From assembly GCA_012517735.1 (NCBI GenBank), contig JAAYUK010000223.1, forward strand, positions 1 to 58,924: a DNA stretch of 58,924 nt, written 5' to 3'. A program made the translations under genes and the position numbers. Positions within the stretch are counted from its first letter, which is position 1, and each line of letters starts with the position of its first letter. This DNA comes from Nitrospiraceae bacterium (GTDB lineage: Bacteria > Nitrospirota > Thermodesulfovibrionia > Thermodesulfovibrionales > Dissulfurispiraceae). Positions 36,983-44,108 of the stretch are shown one piece after another. Under the pieces are notes generated by a model. It saw nothing but the letters and a program-made list of their open reading frames with translations. It had not been told where the DNA came from and ran no database searches.

Positions 36983-37561
36983 ATGACACGGTTTGAAGAA
37001 GTCCAGATGCGTATTGCCGAGTCTGCCAGAAATTTCGTGGACATTTATAACATGCAGGTATTTATCGAACAGTTTACGCTGGATCGCGAAAGCCGTTTTT
37101 TTGTGACGCTGCCTGAAATGGAGCAACCCTATCCGATTACCGCCGTGATTTCCTTTGCATACGATACGTTTCAGACCAGCCTATCGATGTCGAAACAGGA
37201 GGAGGAAGAAGACGAACCGCAGGTGGAGGATGCGTCGGTCACCATCGACTTCATGATCAAGCTGCCGATGATGACCGGCTACCCGGACATCGATAAACTT
37301 TTCGCCGAAATCGAGCGCGAGTACCCTGATACCGAGCCGGCGCTCGTAGTACGGGAAACGATCGGCGGTGAGGATGTGTCGAAAGAATACGAAATCAATT
37401 ATGCATACGACGTTTCGGATGAGGACCTGACCGACATGGCGCTCTACGAGGAGCTGTTCGAAGAGCTGCGCGATATCATGGAGCTGATCTTCAACCGCAC
37501 CAAATTCTATATTGACAATTCCTGGTATGAGGGAGAAGATGATCCGCCTCAGCGATATTGA
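36983..37561 (+). CDS. Unrecognised acidic protein
   Basis: A strong GGGAGG ribosome site precedes ATG 36983. The 192-residue product is acidic (runs such as KQEEEEDEPQVEDA) and soluble-looking, with predicted alternating strands and helices. It has no signal peptide or known motif. The next gene starts inside its last 23 nt, so the two are coupled. Confidence 0.7.
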   Translation: MTRFEEVQMRIAESARNFVDIYNMQVFIEQFTLDRESRFFVTLPEMEQPYPITAVISFAYDTFQTSLSMSKQEEEEDEPQVEDASVTIDFMIKLPMMTGYPDIDKLFAEIEREYPDTEPALVVRETIGGEDVSKEYEINYAYDVSDEDLTDMALYEELFEELRDIMELIFNRTKFYIDNSWYEGEDDPPQRY

Positions 37562-38189
37562 TTGCGTCCTGCTCGACATGGACGGTACGCTTCTGGACAA
37601 GTATTTTGACGATTTTTTCTGGGAGCACCTGGTTCCGGAGCGCTACGCCGAACGGCACAACGTCTCATTCGGCCGGGCCAAGGCAGCGCTGATGGATCTC
37701 TATCGGGCGCATGAAAACACCCTCAACTGGACCGACATTGATTTCTGGTCGGCAGAGCTCGATCTCGACATCCCCGCGCTGAAAGAGCAGATCAGACACC
37801 TTATCGATATCCATCCCGATGTGGAAGAATATCTTGCCATGCTCCGGAATCACGGCAAGAAGATTTACCTGGTAACCAATGCTCACTACAAGGTGCTCGA
37901 CCTCAAGATGCGGAAGATTCCGATCGGCCACTACTTCGACCGCTGCATCACGTCGGGAGAAATCGGCTGCCCAAAAGAGTGGATGGAATTCTGGACCCGC
38001 CTTGAAAAGGAAATTCACTTTGACAAAAACCGGACGCTCCTGATCGACGACACCATCGCCATTCTTCGAACGGCACGACAATACGGCATCAGGCATCTGC
38101 TGCACAAAGTCTGTGCCAATTCGAGGATTGCGGCATCCAAACCGGAAGAGTTCCCGGTACTTTGCCACTTCAGGGATCTGATCGGATAA
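37539..38189 (+). CDS. HAD-family nucleotidase (YrfG-like)
   Basis: The 216-residue protein shows CVLLDMDGTLLDKYFDDFFWEHLVPERYA, LVTNAHYKVLDLK, the Lys in GCPKEWMEFWTRL, and LLIDDTIAILRTARQYGI. The layout is that of YrfG, which dephosphorylates GMP and IMP; that activity is inferred. ATG 37539 with GGGAGA is preferred to an upstream ATG at 37512. Confidence 0.8.
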   Translation: MIRLSDIDCVLLDMDGTLLDKYFDDFFWEHLVPERYAERHNVSFGRAKAALMDLYRAHENTLNWTDIDFWSAELDLDIPALKEQIRHLIDIHPDVEEYLAMLRNHGKKIYLVTNAHYKVLDLKMRKIPIGHYFDRCITSGEIGCPKEWMEFWTRLEKEIHFDKNRTLLIDDTIAILRTARQYGIRHLLHKVCANSRIAASKPEEFPVLCHFRDLIG

Positions 38190-38497
38190 CACATTCCGAC
38201 CGGAATTGCCTCGTGAACGGTTCCGCCGTTCCGCTGTCAAGAACGCACAAAAAAACGCGCATATTTTGCGCGCTCAATTTGTATATTCTAGCATCTTTTC
38301 CGCTCGCTCACAACTATTTTTCATCTTCAATATCAACAACTTGACATCCTCATCCTGAGTGGTAGACTGAAAGCAGGAAGTCGGGAATACCCCCCATCAC
38401 AACACAGCAAAAAAAGATTTATCATCGTGCCAATTGTGACGATAACTGAGGCAAAGGGGATCCCGATCATGCATGACAGCGAAGGGAGGTGAACATC
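38190..38497. other. 308-bp region with a promoter and leader
   Basis: It includes a GCGC-loop-GCGC hairpin near 38250, with an A-run to its left, that could serve as a terminator, and the promoter at 38341. The leader before the small ORF is about 120 nt and holds a short ATCGT/ACGAT stem near 38425. Nothing else is recognised. Confidence 0.5.
38341..38368 (+). promoter_or_regulatory. Promoter upstream of the 49-residue membrane protein
   Basis: TTGACA (38341-38346), a 16-nt spacer and TAGACT (38363-38368). Transcription would start near 38375, leaving a leader of about 120 nt. Confidence 0.55.
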
Positions 38498-38647
38498 ATG
38501 ACCGCCACGGGAGATATATTCCTGGGACTCATGTGCCTCGCGGGAGGTTCGGCCATATCCTATTTTGCCGGCTGGCTCTTCGGGCAGGCTATCGATGATG
38601 TCGCTGATTTTCTCAACTTTTTGAAACGGTTCATGAATGGTGAATAG
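38498..38647 (+). CDS. 49-residue single-span membrane protein
   Basis: GGGAGGT precedes ATG 38498 and the frame ends at TAG 38645. The product starts MTATGDIFLG and has one hydrophobic segment (LGLMCLAGGSAISYFAGWLFG), followed by an amphipathic helix with acidic and basic residues. The gene is too short for common callers. It has its own promoter upstream. No homologue is recognised. Confidence 0.65.
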   Translation: MTATGDIFLGLMCLAGGSAISYFAGWLFGQAIDDVADFLNFLKRFMNGE

Positions 38648-38670
38648 CGCCGCAGCAGTGGCGGGCGGCG

Positions 38671-39039
38671 TTATTCAACCGCCAGTTCGTTCTTCAGCCA
38701 GTTTCTGACCTTCTGATTGATCGGATACATCTTGAAATATTCCTTGGCGCTGTTCTCCGCAACCGCTTCCTGCAACAGATCGGCGGGCACATCATCGACG
38801 CGGCAGACCGTCTCGGCATAGTCGCCAGCAGTGTGGCGCAACAGAAAAAGCTGCGGGGCACCGGTTGTTACATCGATGTAAAAAACATATCCCTTGATCT
38901 GACCGCGCTCCTTCGTGCCGTCCTGACTGAGCACACGTCGCGGCTCCATGAGATCTTTCGGTTCGACATCCCACAAAATATGCTCGATGATAAAGCGCTC
39001 CTGCTTGACCGTCTCAAATGAAGCCATTTCCTGAAACAT
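38671..39039 (-). CDS. Unrecognised protein of the FTR/glutaredoxin operon
   Basis: The 122-residue soluble protein starts at ATG 39039 behind GAGGA. It contains one patterned beta region (GYVFYIDVTTGAPQLFLLRHTAGDYAETVCRV) and an amphipathic C-terminal helix (PINQKVRNWLKNELAVE). It has one cysteine and no known motif. It follows the FTR gene by 13 nt on the same strand, so it is likely part of the redox operon. Confidence 0.7.
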   Translation of the reverse strand: MFQEMASFETVKQERFIIEHILWDVEPKDLMEPRRVLSQDGTKERGQIKGYVFYIDVTTGAPQLFLLRHTAGDYAETVCRVDDVPADLLQEAVAENSAKEYFKMYPINQKVRNWLKNELAVE

Positions 39040-39052
39040 GCATTCCTCTTTC

Positions 39053-39376
39053 CTATTGCGTTAATGGTCTGCGTTCCGGCACAAACGGATGCGGTGCAGA
39101 TGATGCATTCCAGTCATGCGAAACATACAGTGAACAATAGCAGCTCCCATACTCCGCTATGTCGGCATCGCGGTAAATGCAGGGACAGATGATATCCCGA
39201 TCCTGCTCCTTGCTGCCACTGGCAAGCCGACAGGGGCAGGAACGGTAGCCATACCGCGCTTCGTTTCTGAGGAGCCCTGTCAGAATATCAAGAACAAACG
39301 AGCGGTCCTGGTTCAGCTCGATGCCCTGCGATGCAGCATACTTTTGAAGGACCTCATACAGTTGCTCGGCAGTCAT
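39053..39376 (-). CDS. Ferredoxin:thioredoxin reductase, catalytic subunit
   Basis: The 107-residue protein has all the family cysteines in SCPCRLASG, DIICPCIYRD and EYGSCYCSLYVSHDW. These bind a 4Fe-4S cluster beside a redox disulfide that passes electrons from ferredoxin to thioredoxin. The variable subunit of plant-type FTR is absent. The gene overlaps the glutaredoxin gene by 4 nt, suggesting that the glutaredoxin is the electron acceptor in this organism. Confidence 0.92.
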   Translation of the reverse strand: MTAEQLYEVLQKYAASQGIELNQDRSFVLDILTGLLRNEARYGYRSCPCRLASGSKEQDRDIICPCIYRDADIAEYGSCYCSLYVSHDWNASSAPHPFVPERRPLTQ

Positions 39377-39633
39377 GGCAATCGCAGCGCCTCCCGGATA
39401 CGGGCTTCATCAAACCCGACAACGACTTCTTCCACAACCAGCGTCGGATAACTGCCGGCAGGGTTATACCGCTTGACCTCTTTGGAGGCAAGCCACTGTT
39501 CTCCACCATCCAGGAGATCGACATCGGTGTGCTCATATGCCATCCCATGCTCATCCAGAAACTGCCGCACCTTTTTGCAGGCAGGACAGGTGCTGAGCGA
39601 ATACAGGCGTATTTTTCGGGTCGGGGCTTCCAT
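39373..39633 (-). CDS. Glutaredoxin-like protein
   Basis: The 86-residue protein has the active site STCPACKKVRQFLDEHG and the glutathione-fold AGSYPTLVVEEVVVGFDEARI, with Ser-Tyr before the cis-Pro. ATG 39633 is one base from the stop of the preceding gene. It overlaps the FTR start. It is a small thiol carrier, likely reduced by FTR. Confidence 0.88.
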   Translation of the reverse strand: MEAPTRKIRLYSLSTCPACKKVRQFLDEHGMAYEHTDVDLLDGGEQWLASKEVKRYNPAGSYPTLVVEEVVVGFDEARIREALRLP

Positions 39634-39634
39634 G

Positions 39635-39991
39635 CTAGGCGTGCCCCACCGGACCGCTGCCATTTTCGGACTCGCTGTGGTACAACTCTGCCGCTGAGAC
39701 ACCGGCATCTTCAAGCATCTCGACGATGGCATGACTGATTCGGGTCATGGAGAGCCCCATTTTGGCTGCAAAATCCTGCAACGACATGGCACTGCCGAAA
39801 TGCATCTCGGCGAGCATGATCTTGAGCGCGTCGTCCTCCACAAACAGACGCAGGCCTGGATCAGCGATCTCCGCCCTGCTGCACGCCTCATCAAAGGTCA
39901 TTCCCTCTGCAATGCCTTCGCGGATACGTCCGATAGCAGCCTCATAAATCGCACTCTCTTCAGGAGAATATTCCTTGTATTCAACACCCAT
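39635..39991 (-). CDS. Unrecognised helical protein of the redox operon
   Basis: AAGGAG precedes ATG 39991. The 118-residue product is acidic and helix-rich (SPEESAIYEAAIGRIREGIAEGM). It has a C-terminal stretch (SLQDFAAKMGLSMTRISHAIVEMLEDAG) that resembles a helix-turn-helix, so it may be a small regulator. No cysteine motif is present. It is first in the four-gene operon. Confidence 0.65.
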   Translation of the reverse strand: MGVEYKEYSPEESAIYEAAIGRIREGIAEGMTFDEACSRAEIADPGLRLFVEDDALKIMLAEMHFGSAMSLQDFAAKMGLSMTRISHAIVEMLEDAGVSAAELYHSESENGSGPVGHA

Positions 39992-40040
39992 AACGACTCC
40001 TTCACATACTCATTGTGCAGCCGGAATACTGCCTGCCGCT

Positions 40041-40691
40041 TTACTGCTTCGCCGGTTTTCCACACTCCGGACAGAATTTGGCATCTGGCCCGGTTTCAGC
40101 ACCGCACTCAGTGCAAAACCGTTTTGCAGCGAGCTTCGTTCCGCAGGCCGGACAGAATTTGGCTCCATGCGTCTCCGCTTTGCAGCTCGGACAGACCAGC
40201 TGCCGGTCTTTGGCAATAACCGCACTTGCTCCCCGCTGGCGTCCCTCCTCGGTAGCAGCCTCGACCGCTCCGGAAATCTCGCCCTGTATGCGGGCAGCTT
40301 CAATTTCGACTTCCACGCTCGGTGCACAGCTCAGGCAGAGCCCCTTCTGCGTGTTCCAGCACCGGTCGCAAAAATAGCCGGAACATTTCGCGCAGCGGTG
40401 AAAATGCTTCTTCGCCTGTTCCAGCGCCTTTTTGAACTCCTCGTCATGCGCCTGTCCCCACCCGGCCTGGGCGAGCCCTTCAGCAGCCGAACCGGCACCA
40501 CTGATCACCCCGCCGAAAAAGCCGGCGGCCTTGCCGATCCATCCGGCAGCCTGTCCGGAACGGAACGGCACAAATTCGCTCCGCCAGGTGTCACTGCAGC
40601 GCTCGCAATAGAACTCGAACTGAAATCCTGCCGCCACGCCCGTCTGCTGGCAGAGGTCATTGAAGTTTTTGCTGAATTGCATTTCACCCAT
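40041..40691 (-). CDS. Multiple zinc-ribbon protein
   Basis: The 216-residue protein carries zinc-ribbon pairs: YCERCSDTW near residue 28, CAKCSGYFCDRCWNTQKGLCLSC in the middle, and a C-terminal double ribbon (CPSCKAETHGAKFCPACG, CTECGAETGPDAKFCPECG). A Gly/Ala-rich stretch (GQAAGWIGKAAGFFGGVISGAGSAAEGLAQAG) resembles an amphipathic or membrane-associating helix. Function is unknown. Confidence 0.75.
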   Translation of the reverse strand: MGEMQFSKNFNDLCQQTGVAAGFQFEFYCERCSDTWRSEFVPFRSGQAAGWIGKAAGFFGGVISGAGSAAEGLAQAGWGQAHDEEFKKALEQAKKHFHRCAKCSGYFCDRCWNTQKGLCLSCAPSVEVEIEAARIQGEISGAVEAATEEGRQRGASAVIAKDRQLVCPSCKAETHGAKFCPACGTKLAAKRFCTECGAETGPDAKFCPECGKPAKQ

Positions 40692-40784
40692 GAACAGTCC
40701 TCCAAATCATCTGCAAACAGCTTATGCAACACCTGCCCCAAAAGTCAAAACCGTATTGCCGGAAAATCCGACCACTCTCCACGA

Positions 40785-41579
40785 TCACGGCTCTCCCGCG
40801 ATAATCCCGAGCGCCCGCTCGTGCAGCCGGGCATTACCGGATGCAAGCAGGTCAACACTTCTGTGGAGCCCAAGCAGCGCCGCGTCAATCGCATTGCCGG
40901 CAGAGTCGGTAACAATCCCGCCCGCCTCCCGCACCAGCAATATCCCTGCCCCGAAATCGATGCTGCGCGACGGGGCATTCATATGAAAAACACTGATCGA
41001 ACCATATGCAACGTGCGCAAGGTCGAGGGCGACCGCACCGAGACAGCGCACGCGGCGGGCCGAGGCAAGCAGCGGGAGGAGCTGCGGAAGATCGCGATGC
41101 GGCACCTGTGCCTCGAACGCCACAACCCGCATAACCTCATCCTGCTGGGCCTGCAGACGCTCTCCGTTGAAAAATGCGCCTGACCCCTTCTCCACCCAGA
41201 ACTCGTCACCGCTCAGCAGATTGATCACATACCCCTTCGTGATGTCGCCAACCGTGTCTCCGTCAGCAACCGCGATGGAGGCGCAATACAGCGGCAGTCC
41301 GGAAATGGCGTTTTTGCTGCCGTCGACCGGATCAATCAGCACACGTCTCCCGCCTCCCAGCAGCTCCTTGCTGCCGAACTCCTCAGAGACGATGCTCATC
41401 GGCTCACGCAACGATTCCAGCCCTGCGAGAATACAGTCTTCCGCCTGTTTGTCAATCGCAAAGGTACGATCACCCCCGGCGCCCTTCTCAAGAGGAATTG
41501 CCGTTGCATTCGTAAGCCTGACTTTGCCCACGTCCCGGAAAAGCTGCTGCCCGATCCTGCGGAGGTCTTCGATGTGCAT
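40785..41579 (-). CDS. Inositol monophosphatase family protein, candidate histidinol-phosphatase
   Basis: The 264-residue protein has the Mg2+ motifs SIVSEEFGS, LIDPVDGSKNAISG and SRSIDFGAGILLVREAGG. It is divergent from hisC-hisB, sharing a promoter region with overlapping -35 hexamers. The adjacent HisB is only the dehydratase domain, so a separate histidinol-phosphatase is needed. Some IMPase-family enzymes (HisN) do this. The assignment is an inference from context. Confidence 0.8.
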   Translation of the reverse strand: MHIEDLRRIGQQLFRDVGKVRLTNATAIPLEKGAGGDRTFAIDKQAEDCILAGLESLREPMSIVSEEFGSKELLGGGRRVLIDPVDGSKNAISGLPLYCASIAVADGDTVGDITKGYVINLLSGDEFWVEKGSGAFFNGERLQAQQDEVMRVVAFEAQVPHRDLPQLLPLLASARRVRCLGAVALDLAHVAYGSISVFHMNAPSRSIDFGAGILLVREAGGIVTDSAGNAIDAALLGLHRSVDLLASGNARLHERALGIIAGEP

Positions 41580-41584
41580 GCGCT

Positions 41585-41614
41585 ATTATATCCGTGCCTC
41601 TTGTGCATTGACAA
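41585..41614 (-). promoter_or_regulatory. Promoter of the IMPase gene
   Basis: Minus strand TTGTCA (41609-41614), an 18-nt spacer and consensus TATAAT (41585-41590) end 5 nt before ATG 41579, so the transcript would start at or near the start codon. Confidence 0.65.
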
Positions 41615-41637
41615 CGTTTCGGAGCGAATACTATGAT
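41608..41637 (+). promoter_or_regulatory. Promoter of hisC
   Basis: TTGACA (41608-41613), an 18-nt spacer and TATGAT (41632-41637) end 8 nt before ATG 41646. The -35 overlaps that of the divergent IMPase promoter by 5 bp. Confidence 0.65.
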
Positions 41638-41645
41638 AGACAATC

Positions 41646-42695
41646 ATGAAAACGATTGATTTTACAGCACTTGCACGACAGAATATCCGCTCGCTCACCG
41701 CATATGAAGCAAAGGAAATCCCCTGCAGGATCAAGCTCGATGCCAACGAAAGCCCGGTTGCTCCCGTTATATCGCTTGATCCGAAAGTGCTCAGCAGGCT
41801 GAACCGGTATCCGGACCCTCAGGGGTCAGCCCTGAAAAAAACCCTCGCCAGGGAACATGGCGTGATGCCTGATCAGCTGCTGCTCGGCAACGGATCGGAC
41901 GAAATCATCTCATACCTGATCACTACCTTCGGCGGCCCTGTCCTGTATCCGGTGCCGACCTTTTCGATGTACGGCATCACCGCCCAGACGCTCGGCGAGC
42001 CGGGTATCGGCATACCGCTCCAGAGCGATATGCAGCTGGATCAGCGGAAAATGGTCGCTGCAATCCGCAAGCTTGCGCCGAAACTCATCTTTCTGAGCAC
42101 ACCGAACAACCCGACCGGCAACGCCTTCCAGCGTGAGGCGATCGAAGAGATCATTCGCATCTCCGGCGGCATTGTGGTGGTTGATGAGGCATACCAGCCG
42201 TTTTCGCGGGAGAAGAGCTTTATCCCCGACATCAAACGTTTCCCGCGGCTTGCCGTACTCCGTACCTTCAGCAAGATCGGCCTTGCCGCCCTGCGTCTCG
42301 GCTATCTCGTTGCAGACAGCGGGCTGATTACCGAAGTCAACAAGGTGCGGCTGCCTTACAACGTCAATGCGCTTTCCCAGGCGCTCGTACTGGCATCGCT
42401 GCGTCAGAAGAACGAAACCCGCGCAGTCGTCAAGGAGATCGTCTCCGAGCGCGAAAAAATGGCCAAGGAACTGCGTGGCATGCCCGGCATCGATGTGGTA
42501 CCGTCGGATGCAAACTTCATTCTGCTCCGGATGCCGAATGCCGACGCTGTTCACGCGGCGCTGATTGCGGCAGGTATCCTGGTCAGGAATCTTGGCAGCG
42601 CAGTGCCGAATGCGCTTCGCGTCACGATCGGAACCCCGAAGGAAAATGCTGCCTTTCTCGCAGCACTGCGAAAGATCATGAAGGAGCGTTCATGA
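41646..42695 (+). CDS. hisC: Histidinol-phosphate aminotransferase
   Basis: The 349-residue PLP enzyme has LDANESPV, LLGNGSDEIISYL, TPNNPTGN, VVVDEAYQPFS and the catalytic Lys in LRTFSKIGLAALRLGY. It acts at the seventh step of histidine synthesis. hisB overlaps its last four bases (ATGA), so the two are coupled. No ribosome site precedes ATG 41646, in line with a leaderless start. Confidence 0.95.
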   Translation: MKTIDFTALARQNIRSLTAYEAKEIPCRIKLDANESPVAPVISLDPKVLSRLNRYPDPQGSALKKTLAREHGVMPDQLLLGNGSDEIISYLITTFGGPVLYPVPTFSMYGITAQTLGEPGIGIPLQSDMQLDQRKMVAAIRKLAPKLIFLSTPNNPTGNAFQREAIEEIIRISGGIVVVDEAYQPFSREKSFIPDIKRFPRLAVLRTFSKIGLAALRLGYLVADSGLITEVNKVRLPYNVNALSQALVLASLRQKNETRAVVKEIVSEREKMAKELRGMPGIDVVPSDANFILLRMPNADAVHAALIAAGILVRNLGSAVPNALRVTIGTPKENAAFLAALRKIMKERS

Positions 42696-43276
42696 GAAAA
42701 GCCACCGTTACCCGAAAAACCAAGGAGACCAATATCTCCGTTTCCCTGAATCTGGACGGCACCGGCACCAGCGACATCAAGACCTCGGTTCCGTTTCTGG
42801 ACCACATGCTCGACCTGATGACCTTTCACGGGCTGTTCGACCTCAAGATAAAAGCAGCTGGCGATATTGAGATCGACTATCATCATCTCATGGAAGACCT
42901 GGGCATCACACTCGGTGAGGCCCTGAAAAAAGCGGTCGGCGACAAAAAGGGGATTAAACGCTATGGCGCGTCCTGTGTCCCGATGGATGAAGCCCTCGCC
43001 CGCGTTGTGCTGGATCTGAGCGGGCGGCCGTATCTTGTCTACCATGTCAAACCGGGCCGGGGCAGCGTACGTGATGTCGAGATCTCGCTGTTTGAGGATT
43101 TCTTCCGCTCGGTCAGCAATAACGCCCAGATGAACATCCACATCAACCTTGAATACGGACGGGACCTGCACCATATCATCGAGGCGATTTTCAAGGCGTT
43201 CGGGCGTGCCCTGCGCGACGCTGTCACCATGGATGACCGCAGACACCGCGTGCCTTCAACGAAAGGAAAGCTCTAG
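42692..43276 (+). CDS. hisB: Imidazoleglycerol-phosphate dehydratase
   Basis: The 194-residue enzyme has FLDHMLDLMTFHGLFDL, DYHHLMEDLGITLGEAL and HIIEAIFKAFGRALRDAV, the manganese ligands of the family. It lacks the N-terminal histidinol-phosphatase domain of enterobacterial HisB, so that step must come from another gene. Confidence 0.95.
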   Translation: MRKATVTRKTKETNISVSLNLDGTGTSDIKTSVPFLDHMLDLMTFHGLFDLKIKAAGDIEIDYHHLMEDLGITLGEALKKAVGDKKGIKRYGASCVPMDEALARVVLDLSGRPYLVYHVKPGRGSVRDVEISLFEDFFRSVSNNAQMNIHINLEYGRDLHHIIEAIFKAFGRALRDAVTMDDRRHRVPSTKGKL

Positions 43277-43278
43277 CC

Positions 43279-44004
43279 ATGCCGGAAGCCGCGCTCAAGG
43301 TGATCCTCCTGCGCCACACCCCGAATCCTGAAGAGACCATCGCCCTTGCCGCGAAGCTCTGTTACAGTCCATCGGATATCGAATCGCTCAAGGGGAAGAT
43401 CGAAGCGAAGGATCAGAAGACATTTGTGGAGCGTTTGATGAAGATGGGCCACCAGAGCCCGATCGAGCATTCCTCGTTCACCTTTGCGATTGAGGGGATC
43501 AGCAGGGCATGCAGCCATCAGCTCGTGCGCCATCGACTCGCCTCTTACAGCCAGCAGTCGCAGCGGTATGTGAGCGAGACTGCAGGATTCGACTATATCA
43601 TTCCGCCGAGCATCAAGGCCGATCCCGAACTCACCGCGACATTCGAGCGCTGCATGGAGCGGGTGCAGGATGCATATCGCACGATGGTTTCCGAACTGAA
43701 CAAGCGCGGGATCACCGGAGAGGCTGCAAATCAGGACGCACGCTTTGTCTTGCCGAATGCTGCCGAAACAAAGATTATCGTCACCATGAATGCCCGCGAA
43801 CTACTCCACTTCTTCGGCCAGCGCTGCTGCATGCGCGCCCAATGGGAGATCAGGGCCTTGGCCGACGAAATGCTGAAACTGGTTCAGGCGGTGTCTCCGG
43901 TCGTTTTTGCCAATGCCGGTCCGGGCTGCCTGAAAGGCCAGTGTCCTGAGGGAGAATACTCCTGCGGCAAGGCTATTGAAGTGCGAAAGAAATACGGCAA
44001 GTAG
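43279..44004 (+). CDS. thyX: FAD-dependent thymidylate synthase
   Basis: The 241-residue flavoprotein has the ThyX motif RHRLASYSQQSQRY (RHRxxSxxxxSxRY), plus HQSPIEHSSFTFAIEGISR and ELLHFFGQRCCMRAQWEIR. It makes dTMP from dUMP with methylene-tetrahydrofolate and FAD. It follows hisB by 2 nt, an unusual partner for histidine genes. It makes a ThyA-type enzyme unnecessary, though none can be excluded elsewhere. Confidence 0.95.
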   Translation: MPEAALKVILLRHTPNPEETIALAAKLCYSPSDIESLKGKIEAKDQKTFVERLMKMGHQSPIEHSSFTFAIEGISRACSHQLVRHRLASYSQQSQRYVSETAGFDYIIPPSIKADPELTATFERCMERVQDAYRTMVSELNKRGITGEAANQDARFVLPNAAETKIIVTMNARELLHFFGQRCCMRAQWEIRALADEMLKLVQAVSPVVFANAGPGCLKGQCPEGEYSCGKAIEVRKKYGK

Positions 44005-44054
44005 ATCGCGGGCGCCTATCCCAAAAGAATTTTGCCTCTATCAAAAGGGATTAA

Positions 44055-44108
44055 CCCGGAATTGTCATTAGCGTTATTGGGTCTAATCCAATGACAATTT
44101 TGGGATTA
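44055..44108 (+). repeat. Dispersed palindromic repeat, copy 2
   Basis: The arms CCCGGAATTGTCATTAG and CCAATGACAATTTTGGG are inverted. The core 44071-44099 matches copy 1 at 27 of 29 bases. Its right edge supplies the TAA stop (44106-44108) of the HDOD gene. Confidence 0.75.
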
